Positions 1-9,717 of a DNA stretch of 64,000 nucleotides are shown one piece after another. The first letter of the stretch is position 1. The number at the start of each line of letters is the position of its first letter. Position numbers and translations under genes: made by a program. This DNA comes from Flavobacterium panici (GTDB lineage: Bacteria > Bacteroidota > Bacteroidia > Flavobacteriales > Flavobacteriaceae): NCBI RefSeq assembly GCF_903819335.1, contig NZ_CAIJDE010000034.1, forward strand, positions 124,001 to 188,000. The letters are read 5' to 3'. The notes under the pieces are model-generated. The model had not been told where the DNA came from and did no database searches. It worked only from the letters and a program-made list of their open reading frames with translations.

Positions 1-1
1 C

Positions 2-178
2 AACACAAATCATCAATCGATAATTGAATTTAAAGGACAGTCGTATTTCATTTATCACAACGGAGCATCAATTCCAGACGGAGGAAGTTTTAGAAGATCA
101 GTCTGTGTCGATAAATTATTTTATAACAAAGACGGAACGATGAAAAGAGTAATTATGACATCGGAAGGAATTCAATGA
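2..178 (+). CDS. GH43-like glycoside hydrolase, 3' end only
   Basis: The window opens inside a reading frame that ends at TGA 176-178; 58 residues are visible. The text contains YHNGASIPDGGSFRRSVCVD followed by a DGTMKRV strand, which resembles the last blade of family 43 arabinosidases/xylosidases, where a YHNG or YHxx segment closes the propeller. The next genes encode arabinan enzymes, so an exo-acting arabinofuranosidase or xylosidase is plausible. The catalytic residues lie outside the window, so subfamily and substrate cannot be judged. Confidence 0.65.
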   Translation, partial: NTNHQSIIEFKGQSYFIYHNGASIPDGGSFRRSVCVDKLFYNKDGTMKRVIMTSEGIQ

Positions 179-305
179 TTAGTGTTCAGTTCTCAGTTTT
201 TAGTGTTCAGTAATAGTTTAACTTATATGATTTAAAAAAGTCTTCAGTCAACGCAAAACTTAAATTTTCTTACATCACTTATATGGTGAAAAAACAATAA
301 CTTAT

Positions 306-1286
306 ATGGTTTATAAAAACATAAAACAGGCACTTTTTGTTCTAATCTTCTGGATTGGTTTAGTCTCGTATGCACAGGAAATTATAGTTCACGATCCCGT
401 TGTCATCAAACAAAAAGACACGTATTATTTGTTCTGCACCGGAAAAGGAATCAGTGTTTTTAGCTCCAAAGATTTAAAAAACTGGAATCCCGAACCACAA
501 GTTTTCAAAGACAAACCAGTTTGGGCAGACGGAGTTGCAGCCGATTTCAAAAACCATATTTGGGCGCCCGATATTTCATTTCACAACAACACTTATTATC
601 TCTATTATTCGGTTTCGGCTTTCGCCAAAAACACTTCGGCGATTGGTGTTGCGACTAATACGACTTTAGACTCAAAAGATAAAAACTACAAATGGGTCGA
701 TCAGGGAATTGTCATTCAGTCGCAGCCCAACCGCGATATGTGGAACGCCATTGACCCAAATTTAATCTTCGATGAAAACAATACACCATGGCTTGCTTTT
801 GGTTCTTTTTGGGAAGGACTGAAAATGGTAAAATTAAATCCCGATTTAAACTCAATTGCCCAGCCTCAGGAATGGCACACCATTTCAAAACGAAAAAGAA
901 CTTTTGAATTACCAGATTCTGATCCCGGAGACGGCGCACTCGAAGCTCCATTTATTTTTAAGAAAAACGAATATTATTATCAATTTCTTTCTTGGGATTT
1001 ATGTTGTCGCGGAGAAAAAAGCACCTATAAAGTTGTAGTTGGCAGATCAAAAAATGTAACCGGACCTTATGTTGATAAAGACGGGAAATTATTGACAGAA
1101 GGCGGCGGAAGTGTAGTCGTTCAGGGCGATGAAAATTATTTTGGTGCAGGCCATAACAGTGTTTATACGTTTGATGGTAAAGATTATATTTTTTACCATG
1201 CCTACGAAAAGAAATCCAACGGAACGCCAAGATTAGTAGTAAAAGAAATGCAATGGGACGCAGATTTATGGCCAATTTTAAAATAG
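306..1286 (+). CDS. Secreted GH43 arabinanase-like glycosidase
   Basis: A 326-residue protein with an N-terminal signal peptide (about residues 1-24, ending SYAQ). It is a single five-bladed GH43 propeller. The three expected acids are visible: D30 in VHDPVV (general base), D150 in AIDPN (pKa modulator) and E213 in LEAPFIF (general acid). Repeated WAPD, FGSFW and GAGHNS segments fit endo-1,5-alpha-L-arabinanases. It probably cuts arabinan in the periplasm or outside the cell and feeds the GH127 and GH51 enzymes encoded downstream; the GH127 gene begins 13 bp after its stop. The start codon lies inside a dispersed ACTTATATGG repeat, but the signal peptide begins correctly here. Endo versus exo action is inferred from resemblance only. 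Confidence 0.82.
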   Translation: MVYKNIKQALFVLIFWIGLVSYAQEIIVHDPVVIKQKDTYYLFCTGKGISVFSSKDLKNWNPEPQVFKDKPVWADGVAADFKNHIWAPDISFHNNTYYLYYSVSAFAKNTSAIGVATNTTLDSKDKNYKWVDQGIVIQSQPNRDMWNAIDPNLIFDENNTPWLAFGSFWEGLKMVKLNPDLNSIAQPQEWHTISKRKRTFELPDSDPGDGALEAPFIFKKNEYYYQFLSWDLCCRGEKSTYKVVVGRSKNVTGPYVDKDGKLLTEGGGSVVVQGDENYFGAGHNSVYTFDGKDYIFYHAYEKKSNGTPRLVVKEMQWDADLWPILK

Positions 1287-1299
1287 AATAATCAATAGA

Positions 1300-3282
1300 A
1301 TGAAAAAATATACTTTTATATTAATACCAATTTTAATCGCATTTCTCGTTTTGATTTCTTGTAAAGAAACCAAAAACGATGTCGTGCAATCGAATAAAAC
1401 TTCGGCCTTAAAAGCAGGTTACGAAATAGAGCCCGTTAATATTCAAAATGTAAAATTGACAGATTCTTTTTGGCTGCCAATTATCAAAAGAGTGCAGGAA
1501 GTTACGATTTCATACGCCATTCAGAAATGTAATGAAGAAGGCCGTTTCGAAAATTTCTTAATTGCAGGAAAACAAAAAACAGGAGAAGTTCGCGGGCAAA
1601 TGCCTTTTGACGATACCGATGTTTATAAAATTATTGAAGGCGCATCAAATACTTTAATTTCTGCCCCAAATCCGAAACTGGAAAAAGTATTGGATTCTTT
1701 AATTGCCATTGTAAAAATTGGTCAGGAAAAAGACGGTTATTTAACCACATGGAGAACCATAAACCCAGCAAAACCACCAGCACCTTGGGTTCCTGTTATT
1801 GAAGGAAAACGTTGGGAATCATTACAAATTAGCCACGAATGCTATAACGCAGGCCATTTAATTGAAGCTGCGGTTGTTCATTATGAAGCAACCGGAAAAA
1901 GAAACTTTCTTGACATCGCCATCAAAAATGCCGATTTATTAGTCAAAACTTTCGGCGATAAACCGGGTCAGGTAAAAGGTGTTCCTGGACATCAAATTGT
2001 GGAAACAGGTTTGATTAAATTATATCAAATTACAGGAAAAGAAGATTATCTAAAACTGGCAAAATACTTTCTAGACAATCGCGGAAATCCAAACAATCAT
2101 AAATTATATGGCGAATATGCACAGGATCATATTCCGGTAATTCAGCAAAATGAAGTAATTGGACATGCCGTAAGAGCTGTTTATATGTACGCAGGAATGA
2201 CTGATATTGCCGCCATGACAAAAGATCAAGGTTATACTAATGCCGTAAATAATTTATGGGAAAACATGGTAAACAAAAAAATGTACATCACAGGTGGAAT
2301 TGGTTCAAGACATGACGGAGAAGCTTTTGGAGCCAATTACGAATTGCCAAACTTAACCGCATACAACGAAACCTGCGCTGCAATTGGCGACGTTTACTGG
2401 AACCACAGACTGCATAATTTATACGGAAAATCACAATATTTTGATGTGATCGAAAGAACCATGTACAACGGATTAATCTCTGGAATTTCGTTAGATGGAA
2501 AAGAATTTTTCTATCCAAATGCCTTAGAAGCTGATGGTGTTTTTAAATCAAACAGAGGCTCTTGTACGCGTCAGGTTTGGTTTGACTGTTCTTGCTGCCC
2601 AACGAATTTAATTCGTTTTATTCCGTCGATTCCGGGGCTTATTTATTCGAAATCAAAAGATGTTTTATATGTGAATTTGTATGCTTCAAACAACGCATCA
2701 TTCGCTCTAGGAAAAACCGATTTACAGATTTCACAACAAACATCTTATCCTTGGAATGGAAAAATTACAATCTCAGTAAATCCAAAAAAAGAAAGCCAAT
2801 TCACAATTAAATTTAGAGTTCCGGGCTGGGCAAGAAATGAAGTTTTACCGGGAGATTTATATTCTTATAAAAAAGCTTCAACTCAAAAAACGACAATTAG
2901 TTTGAATGGAGAAACATTAGCGATTCAACCACAAGACGGTTATTTCATAATTACAAGAAATTGGAAAAAAGGCGACAAAATCAATCTTAATTTCCCAATG
3001 GAAGTTCAGGAAGTAGAAACGAATTCAAAAGTAGAAACTAATAAAAATAAAGTTTCTTTAGAATACGGGCCAATCGTTTACGCCGTAGAAGAAATCGACA
3101 ACAAAACCAATTTCGACAAAATAAATGTAGCGTCTCAAGATACTTTCAAAGTAAAAAAAGAAGCCAATTTATTGCAAGGCGTAAATGTCATAGAAAATTC
3201 AAAATTCAAAGCAATTCCATATTATTCTTGGTCAAATCGCGGAGTTGGGAAAATGAAAGTTTGGTTGGATTATAAGAACTAA
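1300..3282 (+). CDS. GH127 beta-L-arabinofuranosidase-like lipoprotein
   Basis: A 660-residue protein with a lipoprotein signal ending LVLISC (Cys21), so it is probably membrane-anchored. It belongs to the DUF1680/GH127 family, (alpha/alpha)6-barrel enzymes that release beta-L-arabinofuranose through a zinc-bound cysteine nucleophile. The metal and nucleophile set is visible: E357 and C359 in NETCAAIG, and C430, C432 and C433 in the DCSCCPTN motif, with C432 in the nucleophile position by analogy to HypBA1. It follows the GH43 gene closely and precedes the GH51 gene. GH127 members also act on hydroxyproline-linked arabinans, so the exact substrate is open. Confidence 0.88.
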   Translation: MKKYTFILIPILIAFLVLISCKETKNDVVQSNKTSALKAGYEIEPVNIQNVKLTDSFWLPIIKRVQEVTISYAIQKCNEEGRFENFLIAGKQKTGEVRGQMPFDDTDVYKIIEGASNTLISAPNPKLEKVLDSLIAIVKIGQEKDGYLTTWRTINPAKPPAPWVPVIEGKRWESLQISHECYNAGHLIEAAVVHYEATGKRNFLDIAIKNADLLVKTFGDKPGQVKGVPGHQIVETGLIKLYQITGKEDYLKLAKYFLDNRGNPNNHKLYGEYAQDHIPVIQQNEVIGHAVRAVYMYAGMTDIAAMTKDQGYTNAVNNLWENMVNKKMYITGGIGSRHDGEAFGANYELPNLTAYNETCAAIGDVYWNHRLHNLYGKSQYFDVIERTMYNGLISGISLDGKEFFYPNALEADGVFKSNRGSCTRQVWFDCSCCPTNLIRFIPSIPGLIYSKSKDVLYVNLYASNNASFALGKTDLQISQQTSYPWNGKITISVNPKKESQFTIKFRVPGWARNEVLPGDLYSYKKASTQKTTISLNGETLAIQPQDGYFIITRNWKKGDKINLNFPMEVQEVETNSKVETNKNKVSLEYGPIVYAVEEIDNKTNFDKINVASQDTFKVKKEANLLQGVNVIENSKFKAIPYYSWSNRGVGKMKVWLDYKN

Positions 3283-3290
3283 GATTCTAT

Positions 3291-3377
3291 TCCTGCAAGG
3301 TTCCAAAACCTTGTAGGTTTAATTTTTAAACTTAAGGAACTTAATAATACCTACAAGGTTTTGGAAACCTTGCAGGA
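3291..3377. repeat. Long inverted repeat with palindromic arms
   Basis: Left arm 3291-3318 and right arm 3349-3377 are reverse complements apart from a one-base length difference; the loop is about 30 bases. Each arm is itself partly palindromic (AAGGTT against AACCTT). It lies between the GH127 and GH51 genes and could fold in RNA as a large hairpin, ending or tuning transcription between them. It looks like a short non-coding mobile or REP-type element. Confidence 0.7.
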
Positions 3378-3445
3378 GAACAAAAAATTAAAAATCCGTT
3401 TTTATCCGCGTCCTCTGCGTGCCATAAAAACATAAATATAAAAAA

Positions 3446-5431
3446 ATGAAGCCCAATTTAATTACCAAAATTACTCTTTGCGGAGCCTTGCTGACGAGCA
3501 TTTACACATCGGCACAAAAAAACAATTTTGAAGTAGACGCATCCAAAACCATCACGAAAATTCAACCGACGATGTACGGAGTATTTTTTGAAGACATCAA
3601 TTTTGCTGCGGATGGAGGATTATACGCCGAAATGATCAAAAACAGATCATTTGAATTTCTATTTCCAATGATGGGATGGAATGAACCAAACAGCGACCGT
3701 CATAAACTAAACCAGCAATCTGGAATTGCAACAGTAATTCAGTATTCTCAAAAAGGGCCAAACCACAATTACTGCAGGGTTACGATTAACGATGCTAATG
3801 GTTATCAATTGGTAAACGAAGGCTTCAGAGGAATGGGAATCAAGAAAGATTTGAAATATAATTTGACTTTAAAAGCAGCCAAAATTTCGGGGAATATTTC
3901 GAAAATCAAATTCCAGTTTATTGATAAAGGCAATAAAGTTTTAGGAGAAACTTCGGTTGTTCCAACATCAGCAGATTGGTCAAATTATACGGCACAATTA
4001 ACAGCAAATGCAACAGAAGCTAAAGCAAAACTCAAAATTACTTTTGAAGGAAACGGAGTAATCGATCTGGATAATATTTCCTTATTTCCGGAAGATACCT
4101 GGGCAGGAAGAAAAAATGGACTTCGTAAAGATTTAGTACAATTATTATACGATTTGAAACCGGGATTCTTGCGTTTTCCGGGAGGCTGTATTGTTGAAGG
4201 AAGAACACTTGCAGAGCGTTATCAATGGAAAAAATCAGTTGGAAAAGTAGAAGAAAGAGAAACGGCAGTGAACCGTTGGAATATGGAATTTGCCCACAGA
4301 CTAGCGCCGGATTATTTCCAGAGTTTTGGTTTAGGTTTCTTCGAATATTTCCAACTTTCAGAGGATATTGGCGCTTCTCCGCTTCCAATTTTAAGCTGCG
4401 GAATGGCTTGTCAATTCAACACAGGACAATTAGTTCCGATGGATCAGTTAGATCCTTATGTGCAGGACGCTTTAGATTTAATCGAATTTGCAAATGGCGA
4501 TGCAACAACAGCTTGGGGAAAAGTAAGAGCTGATATGGGACATCCAAAACCATTCAATTTAAAATTCATTGGAGTTGGAAATGAACAATGGGGACCAGAT
4601 TATATCGAGCGTTTTAAAGTTTTTCAAAAAGCTATCAAATCAAAATATCCAAACATTACTATTGTTTCAGGTTCAGGACCATTTCCTGACGGAGATTTTT
4701 ATGATTATGGCATGAAAGAACTTAAAAAGCTGAATGCAGAAATTGTTGATGAACATTACTATAAAGATCCGGCTTGGTTCCGTAAAAACGTAACACGTTA
4801 CGATAATTATGATCGAAAAGGGCCAAAGATTTTTGCCGGAGAATATGCAGCGCAAAGTGTAGCAATTGCAAGCCCGGATAACAAAAATAATTGGGAATGT
4901 GCATTTTCTGAAGCCGCTTTTATGACCGGAATGGAGCGAAATGCTGAGGTTGTTCAATTAACTTCTTATGCGCCGTTATTAGCTCACGTAGAAGGCTGGC
5001 AGTGGACACCGGATATGATTTGGTTCAACAATTTACAATCGTACGGAACGCCAAATTATTATGTTCAGAAATTATTCTCAAACAATAAAGGAACAGATTT
5101 AATCAACATTACAAAAGACGGAAAAGCGGTTACAGGCCAAAATGATTTGTTTGGATCGGCAGTAAAAGATGTGAATTCTAAAGAAGTAATTCTGAAAATT
5201 GTGAATGCTTCTGCAATGCCTCAAAATACTTCAATTGATGTAAAAGGAGCAAAATTAGATTCAAAAGGAAAGGCAATAATTTTAAAAGGAGATGGAATAA
5301 ATGATGAGAATTCTTTTGAGTTTCCAACTAAAATCAGCCCAAAAGAAAGTGAATTTAAGGTGAACGGAAGTAAGGTTCAATATGATTTTCCGGCATACTC
5401 GGTTACTGTTTTGAAAATTAAGATGAAATAA
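3446..5431 (+). CDS. GH51 alpha-L-arabinofuranosidase
   Basis: A 661-residue secreted protein (signal peptide about 1-23, ending TSAQ). The N-terminal motif GVFFEDINFAADGG and the two catalytic glutamates mark GH51: acid/base E380 in VGNEQWG and the probable nucleophile E466 in AGEYAAQS. A carbohydrate-binding-like beta segment (about residues 90-215) is inserted before the catalytic barrel (LRFPGGCIVEG), and a C-terminal beta-sandwich follows. This arrangement is usual for Bacteroidota members of about 650 residues. It releases terminal alpha-L-arabinofuranose from arabinan or arabinoxylan fragments. It lies 163 bp after the GH127 gene and 167 bp before araB, which has its own promoter. Confidence 0.92.
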   Translation: MKPNLITKITLCGALLTSIYTSAQKNNFEVDASKTITKIQPTMYGVFFEDINFAADGGLYAEMIKNRSFEFLFPMMGWNEPNSDRHKLNQQSGIATVIQYSQKGPNHNYCRVTINDANGYQLVNEGFRGMGIKKDLKYNLTLKAAKISGNISKIKFQFIDKGNKVLGETSVVPTSADWSNYTAQLTANATEAKAKLKITFEGNGVIDLDNISLFPEDTWAGRKNGLRKDLVQLLYDLKPGFLRFPGGCIVEGRTLAERYQWKKSVGKVEERETAVNRWNMEFAHRLAPDYFQSFGLGFFEYFQLSEDIGASPLPILSCGMACQFNTGQLVPMDQLDPYVQDALDLIEFANGDATTAWGKVRADMGHPKPFNLKFIGVGNEQWGPDYIERFKVFQKAIKSKYPNITIVSGSGPFPDGDFYDYGMKELKKLNAEIVDEHYYKDPAWFRKNVTRYDNYDRKGPKIFAGEYAAQSVAIASPDNKNNWECAFSEAAFMTGMERNAEVVQLTSYAPLLAHVEGWQWTPDMIWFNNLQSYGTPNYYVQKLFSNNKGTDLINITKDGKAVTGQNDLFGSAVKDVNSKEVILKIVNASAMPQNTSIDVKGAKLDSKGKAIILKGDGINDENSFEFPTKISPKESEFKVNGSKVQYDFPAYSVTVLKIKMK

Positions 5432-5531
5432 TCGCAATGTAATAAATGTAACACTAACATTTATTTTTTGTTTTGGTCTTAAACCCTTGTTTTAATGCAT
5501 TATTTGTAAAAATTCAGAAGCTATATTTTAT

Positions 5532-5552
5532 TAAGTGTTTTTAATACACTTA
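5532..5552. promoter_or_regulatory. Candidate arabinose operator (palindrome)
   Basis: A 21-bp palindrome with 7-bp arms TAAGTGT and ACACTTA around a 7-bp centre; only one base pair of the whole site is unmatched. It lies directly upstream of the TATATTTG box at 5568-5575, covering about -49 to -29, where a repressor would block RNA polymerase. The ara operon follows, so an arabinose regulator (for example the Nudix-type AraR of Bacteroidetes) is a reasonable guess. No second copy was noticed in the window. Confidence 0.5.
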
Positions 5553-5567
5553 TAAATTATTTATAAT

Positions 5568-5575
5568 TATATTTG
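5568..5575 (+). promoter_or_regulatory. araB promoter -7 box (TATATTTG)
   Basis: Exact match to the Bacteroidota -7 consensus TAnnTTTG, 24 bp before the araB start codon. The predicted transcript start is around 5581. The region 18-40 bp upstream is occupied by the palindromic candidate operator rather than a clear TTG box. Confidence 0.6.
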
Positions 5576-5598
5576 TCATTATTTAAAATTAATTTCGA

Positions 5599-7290
5599 AT
5601 GAAAAATTACGTAATAGGATTAGACTACGGAACAGATTCTGTTCGTGCGGTGCTTATCGATACTGAGAATGGACAGGAATTAGCATCTAATGTTTCTCAT
5701 TACAAAAGATGGAAAAACAAGCAATATTGTGACGCATCTATAAATCAATTTCGTCAGCATCCTTTGGATCATATAGAAGGATTGGAAATCACAATTCAAA
5801 CCGTTATAAAAGAAAGTAAAGTTGATCCAAAACTGGTTCGTGGAATTTGTATCGACACAACAGGATCTTCTCCGGTTCCCGTTACAAAAGATGGAATTCC
5901 ATTAGCATTGACAAAAGGTTTTGAAGAAAACCCAAATGCGATGATGGTTTTATGGAAAGACCATACTTCTATAAACGAAGCAAACGAAATCAATGAACTG
6001 GCAGTAAGCTGGGGCGGAGAAGACGTAACTAAATATGTGGGTGGAATTTATTCATCAGAATGGTTTTGGGCAAAAATCCTGCACATTGCCAGAGAAGATG
6101 AAGCGGTTCGAAATGCAGCGCACACTTGGATGGAGCATTGCGATTTAATGACGTATTTATTGATTGAAGATAAAGATTTAAAAACATTCAAAAGAAGCCG
6201 TTGTGCTGCCGGACACAAAGCAATGTGGCACGCAGACTGGAACGGACTTCCGCCAGTTGAATTCTTAGAAAAATTACATCCGTATCTAGCACAGCTTCGC
6301 GGAAATTTATATGATGAAACGTATACATCAGATTTATCAGCAGGAAATTTAAGCAAAGAATGGGCAGACCGTTTAGGACTTTCTACAGATACTGTTGTAG
6401 CTGTTGGAACTTTCGACGCACATTCTGGAGCTGTTGGAGCTAAGATTGGAGAGAATACTTTAGTCCGTGTTATGGGAACTTCAACCTGCGATATTTTAGT
6501 TGGTTCTTATGATGAAGTTGGAACCAAAACCGTTCGCGGAATCTGTGGGCAAGTTGACGGATCGGTTATTCCAGGATTTATTGGTCTTGAAGCCGGACAA
6601 TCTGCTTTTGGCGATTTATTGGCTTGGTACAAAGAATTATTACTTTGGCCTACAGATCATTTATTAAGTTCTTCAACTGTTTTAAATGATGCTCAAAAAG
6701 AACAATTAAGAGAAGAATTCAGCGATAAACTAATTGTAGAATTGACAAAAGAAGCGGAAAAAATTCCGGTTTCAGAAAGTCTTCCAATCGCTTTAGACTG
6801 GATCAACGGACGTAGAACTCCAGATGCAAACCAAGAATTAAAAAGCGCGATTTCAAATCTTTCTTTAGGAACAAAAGCGCCTCATATTTTCAAAGCTTTG
6901 GTAAACGCAATTTGTTTTGGCGCGAAGAAAATCGTAGACCGTTTTGAAGAAGAAGGAGTAAAAATCGACAGCGTAATCGGAATTGGAGGCGTTGCTCGTA
7001 AATCTCCTTTTATCATGCAGACTTTGGCAAATGTTTTAAACAAGCCAATTAAAATTGCGGCTTCAGATCAGACTCCGGCTTTAGGAGCAGCAATCTATGC
7101 AGCCGTTGCAGCTGGAATTTATCCAAACGTAATTGAAGCAAGCCAAAAAATAGGAAGTGATTTTGACGGAGAATATTTCCCTCAATTAGATAAAGTAGCA
7201 GCGTATCATAAACTGCTTTTAGGATACGAACAACTTAGTGCTTTTGCAGATCCAAACCTTAAAATATCGGAACATGAGCTCTCTTTATAA
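5599..7290 (+). CDS. araB: Ribulokinase
   Basis: A 563-residue FGGY-family kinase that phosphorylates L-ribulose to L-ribulose-5-phosphate. Visible marks are the N-terminal phosphate-binding strand GLDYGTDSVRAVL, the family motif MGTSTCDI, GTFDAHSGAVGA, and the C-terminal ATP-site segment GIGGVARKSPFIMQ. The length matches bacterial AraB (about 560). It is the first gene of araB-araD-araA with its own promoter and candidate operator; its 3' end overlaps araD by 17 bp, so translation of the two is probably coupled. Confidence 0.96.
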   Translation: MKNYVIGLDYGTDSVRAVLIDTENGQELASNVSHYKRWKNKQYCDASINQFRQHPLDHIEGLEITIQTVIKESKVDPKLVRGICIDTTGSSPVPVTKDGIPLALTKGFEENPNAMMVLWKDHTSINEANEINELAVSWGGEDVTKYVGGIYSSEWFWAKILHIAREDEAVRNAAHTWMEHCDLMTYLLIEDKDLKTFKRSRCAAGHKAMWHADWNGLPPVEFLEKLHPYLAQLRGNLYDETYTSDLSAGNLSKEWADRLGLSTDTVVAVGTFDAHSGAVGAKIGENTLVRVMGTSTCDILVGSYDEVGTKTVRGICGQVDGSVIPGFIGLEAGQSAFGDLLAWYKELLLWPTDHLLSSSTVLNDAQKEQLREEFSDKLIVELTKEAEKIPVSESLPIALDWINGRRTPDANQELKSAISNLSLGTKAPHIFKALVNAICFGAKKIVDRFEEEGVKIDSVIGIGGVARKSPFIMQTLANVLNKPIKIAASDQTPALGAAIYAAVAAGIYPNVIEASQKIGSDFDGEYFPQLDKVAAYHKLLLGYEQLSAFADPNLKISEHELSL

Positions 7291-7975
7291 AGATTTAAAA
7301 CAAGAATGTTACGAAGCCAACATGCAGTTAAATGCATTGAATTTGGTGGTATATACTTTTGGAAATGTGAGTGCCGTGGACAGAAAAAATGGTGTTTTTG
7401 CTATTAAACCAAGTGGTGTTCCGTACGAAGATTTAAAACCGGAAGATATCGTAATTGTTGATTTTGATAACAACATTATTGAAGGTACAATGCGTCCGTC
7501 ATCAGACACAAAAACACATGCCTATTTATATAAAAATTGGCCAAATATTGGAGGCGTTGCACATACACACGCAACGTATTCGGTTGCTTGGGCACAGTCG
7601 CAAAGAGATATTCCAATTTTCGGAACAACACACGCAGACCATTTAACAGCAGATATTCCGTGCGCACCGCCAATGGCAGATTCTCTTATTGAAGGAAACT
7701 ACGAACACAATACCGGAATTCAGATTTTGGAATGTTTCAAAGAAAAAAATCTTTCGTACGAAGAAGTAGAAATGGTTTTGATAGGAAATCACGGCCCATT
7801 TGCATGGGGAAAAAATGCAGCAAAAGCGGTTTACAACAGTAAAGTTCTGGAAGTTGTGGCAGAAATGGCCTACCTGACTTTGCAAATAAACCCAAACGCA
7901 CCAAAATTAAAAGATTCATTAATAAAGAAACATTACAACCGTAAACACGGAAAAGATTCGTATTACGGACAGTAA
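7274..7975 (+). CDS. araD: L-ribulose-5-phosphate 4-epimerase
   Basis: A 233-residue class II aldolase-fold epimerase converting L-ribulose-5-phosphate to D-xylulose-5-phosphate, which enters the pentose phosphate pathway. The zinc ligand motif THAHAT is represented by HTHATY, with further His in THADHLTADIP and GNHGPFAWG. The ATG at 7274 (MSSLYKDLKQ) is preferred over an upstream frame extension inside araB because the length and N-terminus then match AraD of other bacteria (about 231 residues). It overlaps the araB 3' end. Confidence 0.96.
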   Translation: MSSLYKDLKQECYEANMQLNALNLVVYTFGNVSAVDRKNGVFAIKPSGVPYEDLKPEDIVIVDFDNNIIEGTMRPSSDTKTHAYLYKNWPNIGGVAHTHATYSVAWAQSQRDIPIFGTTHADHLTADIPCAPPMADSLIEGNYEHNTGIQILECFKEKNLSYEEVEMVLIGNHGPFAWGKNAAKAVYNSKVLEVVAEMAYLTLQINPNAPKLKDSLIKKHYNRKHGKDSYYGQ

Positions 7976-8113
7976 GGATTTTAGATTTTAGATTAACGAT
8001 TTTAGATTTAGGATTGAAATCTGAAACAAAACAAAATAATAAAATAACAATTCAAGCTTTTTCAGATTCCAACAACCTGAAACCTGAAACTTGAAACAAA
8101 ATAAACAAAAACA

Positions 8114-9622
8114 ATGATAGACATTTCTCAAAAAGAAGTATGGTTTGTAGTAGGAAGCCAGGAATTATACGGTGAAGAAACACTTAGAAAAGTAGCAGAA
8201 CATTCTCAGATTATTGCAAAAGGATTAGATGCATCATCTAGTATTCCGGTAAAAGTGGTTTATAAAGATGTGGTGAAATCTCCTTCGCAGATTTTAGATG
8301 TTTGTTTGGCTGCTAATTCGGCTAAAAACTGTATCGGAATTATTGCCTGGATGCATACTTTTTCACCGGCAAAAATGTGGATTGGCGGATTAAATATCCT
8401 AAAAAAACCATTATGCCATTTACACACACAATATAATGCTGAAATTCCGTGGGGATCTATCGATATGGATTTCATGAACTTGAATCAATCGGCTCACGGA
8501 GATCGTGAATTTGGTTTTATCATGTCAAGATTACGTAAAAAACGTAAAGTTGTAGTTGGACATTGGGAAGATCAAAGAGTTCAAAAACAATTAGGAATCT
8601 GGTCAAGAGTTGTCCTTGGATGGGATGAACTTCAAAACTTAAAAGTAGCTCGTATTGGAGATAATATGCGTGAAGTTGCCGTTACAGAAGGTGATAAAGT
8701 GGAGGCACAAATTCGTTTTGGTGTTTCAGTAAACGGATACGATTCTTCGGATGTTACGAAACATATTGAGAAAGTAACGGATAAGGAATTAGCTGATTTA
8801 TTAGCAGTTTACGAACAATCATACACTTTAACGGATTCTTTAAAAGAAGGCGGAGTACAAAGAAGTTCTTTGGTTGAAGCTGCAAAAATCGAACTAGGAT
8901 TAAGAGCTTTCCTTGAAGAAGGAGGTTTTGGTGCTTTTACAGATACATTCGAAAATCTTGGTGTTTGGAAACAATTACCGGGAATTGCGACGCAAAGATT
9001 AATGGCCGATGGTTATGGTTTTGGGGGAGAAGGAGACTGGAAAACGGCGGCAATGGTAAGGGTTTTAAAAGTAATGAATATTGGGCTTGAAGGCGGAACA
9101 TCTTTTATGGAAGATTATACGTATCATTTCACACCTCAAAAATCTTATGTTTTAGGATCGCACATGTTAGAAATCTGTCCTTCTATTGCTGATGGAAAAC
9201 CGTCTTGCGAAGTACATCCGTTAGGAATTGGCGGGAAAGAAGATCCTGCACGTTTGGTATTTAATTCGCCTGCCGGAGATGCAATTAATGTTTCTTTGGT
9301 AGATATGGGAACTCGTTTCCGTTTAATTGTTAACGAAGTCGAAGCGGTTAAACCAATGGCTGAATTACCAAAATTGCCAGTTGCAAGAGTTTTATGGGAT
9401 TGTAAACCAAACCTTGAAATTGCTGCAACAGCATGGATTCTTGCCGGAGGAGCGCATCATACTGTTTACAGTCAGTCATTAACAACAGAATATATGGAAG
9501 ATTTCGCCGATATCGCTGGAATCGAATTATTGGTTATTGATGAAAAAACTACGGTAAGAGAGTTTAAAGATAAGATCAATGCTAATGAAGCTTATTTTCA
9601 TTTGTTTCAGCATGGACTTTAA
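8114..9622 (+). CDS. araA: L-arabinose isomerase
   Basis: A 502-residue isomerase converting L-arabinose to L-ribulose in the cytoplasm with a Mn2+ cofactor. The protein begins with the typical [15 protein letters not shown] strand, and the catalytic regions [32 protein letters not shown] and the late [12 protein letters not shown] are intact. The length equals the family norm (about 500). It is the third gene of the ara set; the 138-bp gap after araD holds degenerate T- and A-rich repeats (TTTTAGATT, CTGAAAC) and no clear terminator. Confidence 0.97.
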   Translation: MIDISQKEVWFVVGSQELYGEETLRKVAEHSQIIAKGLDASSSIPVKVVYKDVVKSPSQILDVCLAANSAKNCIGIIAWMHTFSPAKMWIGGLNILKKPLCHLHTQYNAEIPWGSIDMDFMNLNQSAHGDREFGFIMSRLRKKRKVVVGHWEDQRVQKQLGIWSRVVLGWDELQNLKVARIGDNMREVAVTEGDKVEAQIRFGVSVNGYDSSDVTKHIEKVTDKELADLLAVYEQSYTLTDSLKEGGVQRSSLVEAAKIELGLRAFLEEGGFGAFTDTFENLGVWKQLPGIATQRLMADGYGFGGEGDWKTAAMVRVLKVMNIGLEGGTSFMEDYTYHFTPQKSYVLGSHMLEICPSIADGKPSCEVHPLGIGGKEDPARLVFNSPAGDAINVSLVDMGTRFRLIVNEVEAVKPMAELPKLPVARVLWDCKPNLEIAATAWILAGGAHHTVYSQSLTTEYMEDFADIAGIELLVIDEKTTVREFKDKINANEAYFHLFQHGL

Positions 9623-9717
9623 TTGAAGTTGCAAAGGTTCAAAGAGGCAAAGATTCAGAGTTTTTTGTACTTTTAACCTTTAACATCTAACTTTTTACAA
9701 ACCAAAAAATATCATTT

